Assembly: GCF_021390475.1 (NCBI RefSeq)
Contig: NZ_JAJUWS010000037.1
Coordinates: forward strand, 1 to 64,000
Direction: 5' to 3'
DNA length: 64,000 nucleotides
Origin: Streptomyces sp. ST2-7A
GTDB taxonomy: Bacteria; Actinomycetota; Actinomycetes; Streptomycetales; Streptomycetaceae
Made by a program: the position numbers and the translations under genes. The first letter of the stretch is position 1. The number at the start of each line of letters is the position of its first letter. A model generated the notes under the pieces. That model saw only the letters and a program-made list of their open reading frames with translations, did not search any database and was not told the DNA's origin. Of the stretch, positions 49,071-57,251 are shown one piece after another.

Positions 49071-49760
49071 GTGATCCGATTCGACAGCGTCTCCGTGACC
49101 TACCCCCGGATGAACGCGCCCGCCCTCCGCGAGCTCTCCCTGGAGATCGAGCGGGGCGAGTTCGTCTTCCTGGTGGGCTCGTCGGGCTCCGGCAAGTCCA
49201 CCTTCCTGCGGCTGATCCTCCGGGAGGAGCGGGCCACGCAGGGCAGCGTCCACGTGCTCGGCAAGGACCTCGGCCGCCTCTCCAACTGGAAGGTGCCCCA
49301 GGTCCGCCGCAAGCTGGGCACGGTCTTCCAGGACTTCCGTCTCCTGCCGAACAAGACGGTGGGGGAGAACGTCGCCTTCGCGATGGAGGTCATCGGCAAG
49401 TCCCGCATCGAGATCCGCAAGACGGTGCCCCAGGTACTCGACCTGGTCGGCCTGGCCGGCAAGGAAGAGCGGATGCCGGGCGAGCTGTCCGGTGGTGAGC
49501 AGCAGCGCGTGGCCATCGCGCGGGCCTTCGTCAACAAGCCCATGTTGCTGATCGCGGACGAACCCACGGGCAACCTCGACCCCCAGACCTCGGTCGGCAT
49601 CATGAAGCTGCTGGACCGCATCAACCGCACCGGCACCACCGTGGTCATGGCCACCCACGACGCCCAGATCGTGGACCAGATGCGCAAGCGGGTCATCGAG
49701 CTGGACAAGGGCCGCCTCGTCCGCGACCAGTCGCGCGGCGTCTACGGCTACCAGAACTGA
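49071..49760 (+). CDS. ftsE: Cell-division ABC ATPase FtsE
   Basis: FtsE powers the FtsEX complex, which transmits ATP hydrolysis to cell-wall hydrolases at division or during wall remodelling. The 229-residue protein has Walker A VGSSGSGKST, signature LSGGEQQRVAIARA, Walker B MLLIADEP and the switch His in MATHDAQIV. The start is GTG 49071 with AGGTG upstream, giving MIRFDSVSVTYPRM. ftsX follows after 121 bases, then an S41 protease, smpB and ssrA. Confidence 0.97.
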   Translation: MIRFDSVSVTYPRMNAPALRELSLEIERGEFVFLVGSSGSGKSTFLRLILREERATQGSVHVLGKDLGRLSNWKVPQVRRKLGTVFQDFRLLPNKTVGENVAFAMEVIGKSRIEIRKTVPQVLDLVGLAGKEERMPGELSGGEQQRVAIARAFVNKPMLLIADEPTGNLDPQTSVGIMKLLDRINRTGTTVVMATHDAQIVDQMRKRVIELDKGRLVRDQSRGVYGYQN

Positions 49761-49881
49761 CGACCGGGACGGTTCGGCCCCTTTCCGGCGCCCGGACCGT
49801 CCCACCGACGGTTCCCTCGCCCCCTCCGCCCCCTTCGGGGCTCCCGCTTCCGACCACGAGCACCACCACGGGAAGGACGCC

Positions 49882-50793
49882 ATGCGCGCCAACTTCGTCC
49901 TGTCGGAGATCGGCGTCGGTCTCCGTCGCAACGTCACGATGACGCTGGCCGTCATCGTCTCCGTCGCGCTGTCGTTGTCCCTGCTGGGCGGGTCGCTGCT
50001 GGCCCGCGAGCAGGTCACCAGCATGAAGGACTTCTGGTACGACAAGGTCCAGGTGTCGATCTTCCTGTGCAACAAGATCGACGCCGAGACCGACCCGGCC
50101 TGCGCCCGGGGCGCCGTCACCGACGAGCAGCGCGACGAACTCGAGGCCGAGCTGCGGCAGTACGACATCGTCGAGGACGTCTTCCACGAGTCGGCGGAGG
50201 AGGCGTACGCGCACTACTCCGAGCAGCAGAAGGACTCGCCGATCGCGGCCGTCGTCACCCCGGACCAGATGCAGGAGTCGCTGCGGGTCAAGCTGAGCGA
50301 CCCCGAGCGCTACGAGGTGATCTCGACCGCCTTCGCGGGCCGGGACGGGGTGCACTCGGTCCAGGACCAACGCGCCCTGTTGGAGAACCTCTTCCAACTC
50401 CTCAACGGCGTCAACATCGCGGCCCTGGCACTGATGGCGCTGATGCTGGTGGTGGCGCTGTTGTTGATCGTGAACACGGTCCGGGTCTCCGCGTTCAGCC
50501 GCAGACGCGAGACCGGGATCATGCGATTGGTCGGTGCCTCCAGTTTCTACATCCAGATGCCGTTCATCCTGGAGGCGGCGATCGCCGGCCTCATCGGGGC
50601 GGTGCTGGCCTGTCTGATCCTGGTGGTCGGGAAGTCCTTCCTGATCGACGGCTTCCTCGACTCGCGCATCCAGGTGATCGACTTCGTCGGCTGGGAGGCG
50701 GTGCTCTCGGTGCTGCCGTTCCTGCTGGTGGTGGGGGCTCTGATGCCCGCCGTGGCGGCGCTCTTCGCGCTGCGCAAGTACCTGAAGGTCTGA
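49882..50793 (+). CDS. ftsX: Cell-division ABC permease FtsX
   Basis: The membrane partner of FtsE. The 303-residue protein has an N-terminal helix (about 18-40), an outer loop of about 130 residues holding two Cys (FLCNKIDAETDPACARG) and other conserved positions, and three C-terminal helices (ALALMALMLVVALLLIV, GLIGAVLACLILVVG, AVLSVLPFLLVVGALMPAV). The start ATG 49882 has GGAAGGA upstream and the typical MRANFVLSEIGVGLRRN. In actinobacteria the loop contacts wall hydrolases such as RipC. Confidence 0.97.
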   Translation: MRANFVLSEIGVGLRRNVTMTLAVIVSVALSLSLLGGSLLAREQVTSMKDFWYDKVQVSIFLCNKIDAETDPACARGAVTDEQRDELEAELRQYDIVEDVFHESAEEAYAHYSEQQKDSPIAAVVTPDQMQESLRVKLSDPERYEVISTAFAGRDGVHSVQDQRALLENLFQLLNGVNIAALALMALMLVVALLLIVNTVRVSAFSRRRETGIMRLVGASSFYIQMPFILEAAIAGLIGAVLACLILVVGKSFLIDGFLDSRIQVIDFVGWEAVLSVLPFLLVVGALMPAVAALFALRKYLKV

Positions 50794-50906
50794 GGCCCCA
50801 CCGGCTCCGGCCGGTTCCGGTGCCGTACGGCCGCGCACCGCCTGATGGTGTGACAGATCACCTTCCGGCCACCGCGCATCCTGCCGCGCGTTCCCGCCGG
50901 CCGGTC

Positions 50907-50912
50907 TAGACT
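50907..50912 (+). promoter_or_regulatory. -10 box (TAGACT) of the S41 protease gene
   Basis: TAGACT ends 8 bases before ATG 50921. It suggests a leaderless or near-leaderless transcript separate from ftsEX. Confidence 0.4.
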
Positions 50913-50920
50913 CCCGACCC

Positions 50921-52183
50921 ATGTCACGTGTGCGTAACGGAACCCCGACCCGTCCGGTGCGTCGCGGGACGGCGCTCGCCGGTCTGCTCGTCGGCGCGCT
51001 CGCGGCGGGTGCGGCGGGAGCGGCGTGGGGCGACGTGGTGGCCGACCTCCCGCCGGCGGGCATCGGACCGGGCAGCACCGCCCCGGCCGACGCCGAGGCC
51101 GTGGTGAGTCGTTCTGGTGACGTGTGGTCGGCCTCCTACACCGCCGAGGAGTACGAGGCGTGGCGGCTCTCCCTGGAGGGCGAGTACGTGGGCACCGGCA
51201 TCTCCGTGCGTCGGGTGGGCGAGGACCGGATCGAGATCGAGCGCGTGCACGAGGGCGGCCCGGCGGACCGCGCGGGTTTGCGCCCGGGCGACGCGCTGCG
51301 GAGCGTGGACGGCGTGGCCGTGGAGGATCTGCCGGTGACCGAGGTGGTCGCCCGCCTGCGTGGCAGCGCTCTCCCGCCGGGGCAGGCGGGGCCGGGCAGT
51401 CGGGTGCGGCTGGGCGTGGAGCGTGCGGAAACCGCCCGGGCCGGGACCTCCGACACGCCCGGGGGGGCCGAGACGCCCGGGGAGGTTCGGGACGACGGGG
51501 CGTCCGGCCGGGTCTCCCGCTCCGCGGACGCCGGCCGCGCCGTCGGGGTGGGCACGGGTGCCGGGGAGGTGATCGAGGTGGAGGTGGAGCGCGCGGTGCT
51601 CGTCAGCGAGCCGGTCACCGTCCACCGGGACGCGCCGGGGGTGACCCGGGTGCGGATCTCCTCCTTCGTGCAGGGGTCGGCGGAGCGGCTGCGCGAGGTG
51701 GTGGGTCGGATGCCGGAGGGCGAGGGTGTCGTTCTCGACCTGCGCGGCAACAGCGGCGGCCTGATCACCGAGGCGGCCGGGGCGGCGTCGGTCTTCCTCG
51801 ACGGCGGCCTGGTGGGCACCTACGACGTGCGCGGCGTCCAGCACGCGCTGCGCGCCGACCCCGGCGGGGACACCGAGCGCCCGGTGGTCCTCCTGGTGGA
51901 CGGCGGAACGATGAGTTCGGCCGAACTGCTGACCGGTGCGCTGCGGGACCGCAACCGGGCCGTCGTGGTGGGACGGCCCACCTTCGGCAAGGGCAGCGTC
52001 CAGATGCCGAGCCGGCAGCCGGACGGCAGCGTGGCGGAGTTGACGGTCGGCACCTACGCGACCCCGGCGGGCACCACGCCCGTCGAGGGCGAGGGCCTGG
52101 AGCCGGACGTGCCGGTGGAGCCGGGGGAGGATCCGGTCGTGCGGGCCGGGCGGGTGCTCTCCGCGCTCTCCCGCGGCGCCTGA
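50921..52183 (+). CDS. S41 family C-terminal processing protease
   Basis: A 420-residue exported protease. An N-terminal membrane/signal segment (about 18-38) is followed by a PDZ domain (about 85-150, HEGGPADRAGLRPGDALRSV), an acidic/Gly linker, and the S41 catalytic domain: GVVLDLRGNSGGLITEA, Ser333 in DGGTMSSAELL and Lys357 in RPTFGKGSVQMP, the Ser/Lys pair 24 residues apart. It cuts non-polar C-termini of exported proteins. Its place between ftsX and smpB matches S. coelicolor order. Confidence 0.93.
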   Translation: MSRVRNGTPTRPVRRGTALAGLLVGALAAGAAGAAWGDVVADLPPAGIGPGSTAPADAEAVVSRSGDVWSASYTAEEYEAWRLSLEGEYVGTGISVRRVGEDRIEIERVHEGGPADRAGLRPGDALRSVDGVAVEDLPVTEVVARLRGSALPPGQAGPGSRVRLGVERAETARAGTSDTPGGAETPGEVRDDGASGRVSRSADAGRAVGVGTGAGEVIEVEVERAVLVSEPVTVHRDAPGVTRVRISSFVQGSAERLREVVGRMPEGEGVVLDLRGNSGGLITEAAGAASVFLDGGLVGTYDVRGVQHALRADPGGDTERPVVLLVDGGTMSSAELLTGALRDRNRAVVVGRPTFGKGSVQMPSRQPDGSVAELTVGTYATPAGTTPVEGEGLEPDVPVEPGEDPVVRAGRVLSALSRGA

Positions 52184-52251
52184 GGACCGCCCCGGGGAGT
52201 GGGGTGACCGGAGTGGGGAACAAACCGGGGGCCCCCGGGGCTTCCGGATCG

Positions 52252-52257
52252 TAGGAT
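52252..52257 (+). promoter_or_regulatory. -10 box (TAGGAT) of smpB
   Basis: TAGGAT lies 9 bases before ATG 52267; no ribosome site is present. Confidence 0.35.
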
Positions 52258-52266
52258 GGTGCGGCC

Positions 52267-52776
52267 ATGGCAAAGACCAAGAAAGCTGACAAGAAGAAGG
52301 CCGACGCCGAGGGGCGCAAGCTCATCGCGCAGCACAAGAAGGCGCGGCACGACTACGAGATCCTGGACACCTGGGAATGCGGGGTCGTGCTCACCGGTAC
52401 CGAGGTGAAGTCGCTGCGCCAGGGTCGGGCCTCCCTGGTGGACGGGTTCGGACAGATCGACGCCGGTGAGGTGTGGCTGCACAACGCCCACATCCCGGAG
52501 TACGCGCAGGGCACATGGACCAACCACAGCGCCCGTCGCAAGCGCAAGCTCCTGATGCACCGGTCGGAGATCGACAAGCTGATCGGCAAGCTCCAGGAGA
52601 CCGGCCTGACGCTGGTGCCGCTGAGCCTGTACTTCCTCAACGGCCGGGTGAAGGTCGAGATCGCCCTCGCCCGGGGCAAGAAGGAGTACGACAAGCGGCA
52701 GACGCTGCGCGAGAAGCAGGACCGGCGCGAGTCGGACCGGGCGATGTCCGCCGCCCGGCGGCGACAGCGCTCCTGA
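52267..52776 (+). CDS. smpB: tmRNA-binding protein SmpB
   Basis: SmpB carries tmRNA into stalled ribosomes for trans-translation. The 169-residue protein has RHDYEILDTWECGVVLTGTE, VKSLRQGRASLVDGFG and the basic C-terminal tail (KKEYDKRQTLREKQDRRESD) that enters the decoding site. The N-terminus is Lys-rich (MAKTKKADKKKADAEGRK). Its RNA partner ssrA lies 151 bases downstream. Confidence 0.97.
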   Translation: MAKTKKADKKKADAEGRKLIAQHKKARHDYEILDTWECGVVLTGTEVKSLRQGRASLVDGFGQIDAGEVWLHNAHIPEYAQGTWTNHSARRKRKLLMHRSEIDKLIGKLQETGLTLVPLSLYFLNGRVKVEIALARGKKEYDKRQTLREKQDRRESDRAMSAARRRQRS

Positions 52777-52811
52777 GCGTCCCGGAGGGTCGGCGGTCGG
52801 GCCCCGGCACA

Positions 52812-52868
52812 CCCCCCGGACATCGGGGGGAAAACCGCCGGCCGGAACGACGGCGGCTCCTGTATCAT
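52812..52868 (+). promoter_or_regulatory. Hairpin after smpB and -10 box for ssrA
   Basis: CCCCCCG and CGGGGGG (52812-52830) form a 7-bp hairpin followed by AAAA. TATCAT at 52863-52868 is a good -10 box about 60 bases before mature tmRNA, implying a 5' leader removed by RNase P. Confidence 0.45.
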
Positions 52869-52927
52869 GGGCCGCAGGTGAACGGTGGCATCGGCTTCGG
52901 CCGGAGCACCGCTTGTCAACTCAACAT

Positions 52928-53298
52928 GGGGATGATCGGTTTCGACAGCGGCTGTCGAGGCAGGGGAAGCGAGCCGAGGAAGCACGGCGATGATCTCGTT
53001 AACCACCCGCCGTGAAACAATAATCGCCAACCAGAAGCGCGATTCCTTCGCGCTTGCTGCCTGACGCAGCAAGCGTGAAGTGTCAGTCCGGGCGTGTTCC
53101 CGTCCCGGGTCCTGGCATCAGCTAGGGAACTTTACCTACGACCCCGGTCACGGGGGCCGATAGGGACATTCAACAGTGACTGAGCCCGTCGGAGACTTGT
53201 CCGCGTGATCTCCGGGGCCGAGAAAATCGAAGCGGACTGCGCTCGGAGAAGTCCTTCTTCCGCACCGTTGGACGCGGGTTCGATTCCCGCCATCTCCA
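52928..53298 (+). ncRNA. ssrA: Transfer-messenger RNA
   Basis: tmRNA rescues stalled ribosomes. The 5' end GGGGATGATCGGTTTCGAC pairs (GGGGATG with CATCTCC) with the 3' end GGTTCGATTCCCGCCATCTCCA to form the tRNA-like half. The tag frame begins at GCC 53026 and reads ANQKRDSFALAA with stop TGA at 53062-53064. Pseudoknot stems lie between. The 3' CCA is not encoded (the sequence continues CTCC), so it must be added. Confidence 0.96.
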
Positions 53299-53312
53299 CT
53301 CCCCATGACAAT

Positions 53313-53346
53313 GAGGCCCCCGCCCGGATTCCCGGTCGGGGGCCTC
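53313..53346 (+). terminator. ssrA terminator hairpin
   Basis: GAGGCCCCCG and CGGGGGCCTC form a 10-bp stem with an inner CCCGG/CCCGG-containing loop, 15 bases after tmRNA. The spacer to 53609 shows no gene. Confidence 0.75.
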
Positions 53347-53609
53347 GTCGTGTTCGTTCCGCCCCGCCCCGCCCGGCGCTCGCCGGGCGGGGCGCGGGTG
53401 TGGCCGGGGCCCTGGCGGCCTCACGGCAACTCACCGCGTTCGGTGCTTTCGCGGTCGGCGCCGGCGCCTCCCTCATTCTTCAACGCATGGCAGCGGGGTC
53501 ACCCGGCGATGCCATCGGCTCCGGGGAGGACGGGCGGGTCGCTCCCCGCCCCGCGGGAGGGGAACGCGACCGGAAGCGGGGCCGAGATGTCCGAGGAAGG
53601 TGATGCCCG

Positions 53610-54200
53610 ATGTCCCTGATGAGGTTCGTGGACGCCCTCACCCATTCCGGGCCGGGATACCTCTCGGAATCCGACCCCGGGAACCTCCCGGAGACGCGGT
53701 CCTCCCCGGGGCGATTCCTGGACGCGCTGGCCCACCGCGGCCCGGGGTACGGACCACCGTCCCCCGGGGAACGGCTCGAAATGGCGACCGCCGTGCGCAG
53801 GGGCCGGGAACTCGTGACGGAAACCGCGCTGGGAGCGATGGAACAACTGCTCTACGCGAAGGGACACATCGACGCCCTGGCCGGGGCGGGAGATGAGCGG
53901 GAGCGGCGGGAGCACGCCTCGGCGGCCCTCGATGAGCTGGGGGAGTTCCTCCGTTACACCCGCCGGGAGCTTCCCCCGGCCTCGACCGCCCTGCGGGAGG
54001 CTCTGGGGCCTCTCGATCTGCGGAACAGGATCTCCCTACTGAGAACCGAACGTTCCCTCCGGCGCCTGGAGTCGTCCGTGACGGCCGCCGTCGACCATCT
54101 TCGCGATGTTCACGCCCGGGAGGCCCCGGGGGCCCCGGACACCCGGATGGACACGGTCCTCGCGCGTCCCCTCAGGCGACTCTGCGCCGTGGTGCACTGA
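53610..54200 (+). CDS. Uncharacterised protein with duplicated RFxDALxHxGPGY motif
   Basis: A 196-residue protein I do not recognise. A 13-residue motif occurs twice, RFVDALTHSGPGY (residues 5-17) and RFLDALAHRGPGY (35-47), 30 residues apart. The rest is predicted mostly helical (GERLEMATAVRRGRELVTET, LLYAKGHIDALAGAGDERER, AALDELGEFLRYTRREL, LRRLESSVTAAVDHLRDVH). No signal or membrane segment is present. The start ATG 53610 has GAGGAAGG 9 bases upstream. It is the first gene after ssrA, a common integration site in bacteria, which makes acquisition by transfer possible; codon bias is normal for the window and no integrase is seen. Confidence 0.75.
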   Translation: MSLMRFVDALTHSGPGYLSESDPGNLPETRSSPGRFLDALAHRGPGYGPPSPGERLEMATAVRRGRELVTETALGAMEQLLYAKGHIDALAGAGDERERREHASAALDELGEFLRYTRRELPPASTALREALGPLDLRNRISLLRTERSLRRLESSVTAAVDHLRDVHAREAPGAPDTRMDTVLARPLRRLCAVVH

Positions 54201-54228
54201 CCCGCGACCCCGTTCCGTTCGCCCGACG

Positions 54229-54262
54229 AGGCCCCGGCCCGGTATCCCGGGTCGGGGGCCCC
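54229..54262. terminator. Terminator-like hairpin between convergent genes
   Basis: GAGGCCCCGGCCCGG and a downstream CCCGGGTCGGGGGCC form an imperfect long stem with a 3-4 base loop, between the unknown gene and vanZ. Confidence 0.55.
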
Positions 54263-54268
54263 GGACCG

Positions 54269-54877
54269 TCACGCGGCGACGGGGGCGGTGGGCGTCCGCT
54301 CCGGGGCGAGGGCCGAACCGGGGAGCGCCAGGGTGCGCAGCGTGTCCGCGATGAAGGACACGCGCAGCGCCCCGCGCAGGGTCAGGTGACCGAGCAGCCC
54401 GCCGAGGGTGTTCGCCAGCAGGTCGTTGACGTCCACCGACCGGCCGTTGTTGAACATGATGTAGGACAGGCACTGGGCCGTCTCGATGGTCAGGCTCGTC
54501 AGGGCGCACAGCAGCGTCGCCCGGCCCACCGAGCGGGCCCGCCGGGAGAGCAGGGGCAGCAGGACACCCAATGGCAGGAACATGATCATGTTGGGCAGGA
54601 AGGTGAAGTCGACGGTCAGCACCGGGATCGGGTTGAGCATGTTGTACCAGGCGACCTGATTGGCGTACATGCCGTAGGTGGCCACGATCGGGAAGATCGT
54701 GATGCTTGCCACGGCCGCCGCGTAACCGGCCGCCATCAGCCGGGTGGCGGCGTGGCGCCCCGTCCATCCCGGTCGGTTCCGGGCGGCGCGCACGGCCACC
54801 AGGACGGCGAAGGCGACCAACAGGGGGCCCAACCCGACGGCGGGGTCGATACGGAAGGAGAGGTCGAAATCGTTCAC
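54269..54877 (-). CDS. VanZ family membrane protein
   Basis: A 202-residue protein with about five membrane helices. VanZ-type motifs are FLPNMIMFLPLGVLLPLL and IETAQCLSYIMFNNGRSVDV with NDLLANTLGGLLG. VanZ gives low-level teicoplanin resistance in enterococci, and relatives are widespread with unclear roles; no van operon is here. The start is GTG 54877 with GAGGAG 6 bases upstream; longer frames run into poorly biased sequence. It is divergent from the histidine kinase gene. Confidence 0.88.
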   Translation of the reverse strand: MNDFDLSFRIDPAVGLGPLLVAFAVLVAVRAARNRPGWTGRHAATRLMAAGYAAAVASITIFPIVATYGMYANQVAWYNMLNPIPVLTVDFTFLPNMIMFLPLGVLLPLLSRRARSVGRATLLCALTSLTIETAQCLSYIMFNNGRSVDVNDLLANTLGGLLGHLTLRGALRVSFIADTLRTLALPGSALAPERTPTAPVAA

Positions 54878-55027
54878 CGGGGGCTCCTCGGGGGCGCTGT
54901 GGTCGGCACCCTGCCGACCCGCTCCGCAGTCTGCTCGGCCCGCCCGGCCCGGTGGATCTCCCGAAAGCGGGATCATCGCTCTCCCGGCTATGACTTTCGG
55001 CCGAGCCGTCCCGTCCCCCGCCCGACC

Positions 55028-55033
55028 TAAACT
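55028..55033 (+). promoter_or_regulatory. -10 box (TAAACT), predicted leaderless start of the kinase-regulator pair
   Basis: TAAACT ends 6 bases before ATG 55040; no ribosome site lies between. Confidence 0.5.
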
Positions 55034-55039
55034 CCCGGC

Positions 55040-56245
55040 ATGACCACTCGTCGTGGAACGGTCGGCCGTTTCGCCCCCGCCCTCGCGGTCGGACTCTGCG
55101 CGGTCCTCCTCACGGTCGGTGCCCTGGAGTACGTGTGGACGGACTCCTTCCACGGCACGAGGGGAGGGCTCGTGCTCCACACCGGGCTGATCATCGCGGG
55201 ACTCGCCGCGCCGGCCCCCCTGCTCGGGGCCCGGGCCCTGGCATGGGTCGGTGTGGGGGCCGCCCTCCTCTCACTGGTGACCACCGCCGGTACCCGGCCG
55301 TGGTGGAACGGCGCCGCTCCCTACGGCCTCGCCGAACTCCTCGCCCTCACGACGCTGCTGGCCGTGGTCGCGGCGCGCGGCGCCGCGCCGGTGGCGTTCG
55401 GTGCCGTCCCACTGATGATCACGGCTGTCGTGCTGCGTCCCCTGACCCCCGGGGTCGGGGAGATCGGGATCATCCTGGCGCTCCTGTCGGCGGTGGTGGT
55501 GATGGTCGTGGCCGGGGCCGGGCTGGCGGTGCGGTTCGTGGCGATCGACCGCCGCCGGCGGGAGCGGACGGTGCGGCTGGAGCAGCGCGCCGACTTCGCC
55601 CGCGACCTGCACGACTTCGTCGCCCATCACGTGACGGGCATGGTGGTGCTCGCCCAGGGCGCCCGGACGATCGCCGAGAAGCGTCCCGAGGCGGTCCTGC
55701 CCGCCCTGCGTCGGATCGAGGAGGCCGGGGGAGAGGCGTTGACCTCGATGAGGGGCATGGTCGGGATATTGCGGGAGAGCGGGTCACCGGCCGTTCCCGT
55801 GCCCGGGGCCGCCGACCGGGAGGGCGGCCTGCGGGAGCGGATCGAGGCGCTGGTCTCCGGGGCCGTGCCACCCGACGGCGCCCGCATCCGGCTGACCATC
55901 GGCGAGGGTGTCGCGGAATCGGGAAGGGAGCCACCGGTGGAGGTTGTGGAGACCGCGCACCGCGTGGTCATGGAGGCCCTCACCAATGCCCGCCGGCACG
56001 CGAGGGACTGCCGGCGGGTGGAGGTGGACCTCGCACGGGAGGAGGAGGGTCTGGTGGTGCGGGTGACCGATGACGGGCGTCGCCGACACGGCCCCGGACG
56101 CGGCGCGGGACGCGGGTTCGGGCTCACGGGCCTGGACGAGCGGGTCTCGCTGATCGGCGGCACGTTGCGGGCCGGGCCGGAGCCGGGGGCCGGCTGGACC
56201 GTCCGCGCCGAACTGCCCCTCGCCCGCGCGGCGGTCGGCCGATGA
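55040..56245 (+). CDS. Sensor histidine kinase, NarX/DesK type
   Basis: A 401-residue kinase. Five or six N-terminal membrane helices (residues ~10-165) leave little outer sensing domain, so it likely senses in or near the membrane. The HisKA_3 domain has His191 in FARDLHDFVAHHVTGMVV. The ATPase domain has EALTNARRHA, VRVTDDGRR and GRGFGLTGLDERVSLIGG. It overlaps the response regulator gene by ATGA, so the two form one unit. The start ATG 55040 follows TAAACT by 6 bases. Confidence 0.93.
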   Translation: MTTRRGTVGRFAPALAVGLCAVLLTVGALEYVWTDSFHGTRGGLVLHTGLIIAGLAAPAPLLGARALAWVGVGAALLSLVTTAGTRPWWNGAAPYGLAELLALTTLLAVVAARGAAPVAFGAVPLMITAVVLRPLTPGVGEIGIILALLSAVVVMVVAGAGLAVRFVAIDRRRRERTVRLEQRADFARDLHDFVAHHVTGMVVLAQGARTIAEKRPEAVLPALRRIEEAGGEALTSMRGMVGILRESGSPAVPVPGAADREGGLRERIEALVSGAVPPDGARIRLTIGEGVAESGREPPVEVVETAHRVVMEALTNARRHARDCRRVEVDLAREEEGLVVRVTDDGRRRHGPGRGAGRGFGLTGLDERVSLIGGTLRAGPEPGAGWTVRAELPLARAAVGR

Positions 56246-56916
56246 CGATCCGGGTGGTGATCGCGGACGACCAGGCCATGGTGCGCACGGGGTTCGGGCT
56301 GATCCTCGCCGCGGAGGAGGACATCGAGGTCGTCGCGGAGGCCGCCGACGGGGCGGAGGCCGTCGAACTGGCACGCCGTCACCGTCCCGACGTGGTCCTG
56401 ATGGACATCCGGATGCCGCGGCTGGACGGGTTGGAGGCGCTGCGGCTGCTCACCCGGCCGGGGGTCGTCGATCCGCCCCGGGTGGTCGTGGTGACCACCT
56501 TCGACGACGACGTGTACGTGCGGCGGGCCCTGCGCGGCGGGGCCTACGGGTTCCTGCTCAAGGACGCCGGCCCGACCCTGCTGGTGGAGGCGGTGCGGGC
56601 GGCGGCCTCGGGGGAGGCGCTGATCAGCCCGTCGATCACCATCTCCCTGCTGCGCGGACTGACGGCCGAGCCGGGGCCGGAACCCGGGCCCGGGGCCGAT
56701 CCGCTCTCGGAGCGGGAGCGGGAGGTGGTGGCGCTGGTGGCGCGCGGGGCGACCAACGCGGAGGTGGCGGCGGCGCTGACCATCGGCGTGGGCACGGTCA
56801 AGACGCACCTGACCAACGTGCAGCGCAAGTGGGGTGCCCGGAACCGGGTGGAGATCGCCGCTCGGGCGTGGGAGACGGGATTGGCGCGGCGCGACGGCCC
56901 GTCCGCCGGGGTGTGA
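56242..56916 (+). CDS. NarL/LuxR-type response regulator
   Basis: A 224-residue regulator, partner of the preceding kinase. The receiver has ADDQAMVRTGF, phosphoacceptor Asp55 (VVLMDIRMPRLDG) and Lys in FLLKDAGP. The LuxR helix-turn-helix lies at about 150-210 (LSEREREVVALVARGATNAEVA, IGVGTVKTHLTNVQRKW). The start overlaps the kinase stop as ATGA. Targets are unknown; the adjacent vanZ gene is a candidate. Confidence 0.93.
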   Translation: MTIRVVIADDQAMVRTGFGLILAAEEDIEVVAEAADGAEAVELARRHRPDVVLMDIRMPRLDGLEALRLLTRPGVVDPPRVVVVTTFDDDVYVRRALRGGAYGFLLKDAGPTLLVEAVRAAASGEALISPSITISLLRGLTAEPGPEPGPGADPLSEREREVVALVARGATNAEVAAALTIGVGTVKTHLTNVQRKWGARNRVEIAARAWETGLARRDGPSAGV

Positions 56917-56965
56917 TCCGGCGCGGTCGGGGCGCGGGGACGAGGGGGGCCGGGAGTGGGAATGG

Positions 56966-57247
56966 TCACCCGGTTCCGGCCGGGCCCCGTTCGCCGGGGG
57001 CCGACCGGCCCCGGTGGTGATCACGGGGGAGGCCGGAAGGGGGATCTGGGGGAATGCCGATTCCCGTCCGGGAGAGGAAGGCCGTCCAGGCGACCGGGGG
57101 GAAGACCAGCGCCCCGTGGTCGCGGGCCTTGCTGTCGCCGACGGCTATCAGCGCGTCGTCTGTGGTCTGCGTCTCGAGACAGTTTCCGCTCGCGGCGCTG
57201 GAACGGCTGGATCTCCGCCACCGGTCGGTGGGAAGGTCGTGTCGCAT
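56966..57247 (-). CDS. DUF397 domain protein
   Basis: A 93-residue protein whose first ~60 residues are a DUF397 domain (WRRSSRSSAASGNCLETQ, ALIAVGDSKARDHGALVFP, WTAFL). A ~30-residue tail of low complexity is unusual for the family. Such proteins pair with XRE regulators of the WhiJ/AbaA type and act in developmental switches, perhaps as antagonists. The start ATG 57247 has AGGAG 6 bases upstream and begins 4 bases after the XRE stop. Confidence 0.88.
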   Translation of the reverse strand: MRHDLPTDRWRRSSRSSAASGNCLETQTTDDALIAVGDSKARDHGALVFPPVAWTAFLSRTGIGIPPDPPSGLPRDHHRGRSAPGERGPAGTG

Positions 57248-57251
57248 GGGG

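Noticed and set aside
52928..54268. An integrated element at ssrA
   Set aside because: No integrase, no duplicated 3' end of ssrA and no change of base composition were seen up to vanZ. A small remnant cannot be excluded.
54269..54877. A glycopeptide resistance locus around vanZ
   Set aside because: vanHAX-type genes are absent; VanZ homologues alone are common and not evidence of resistance.
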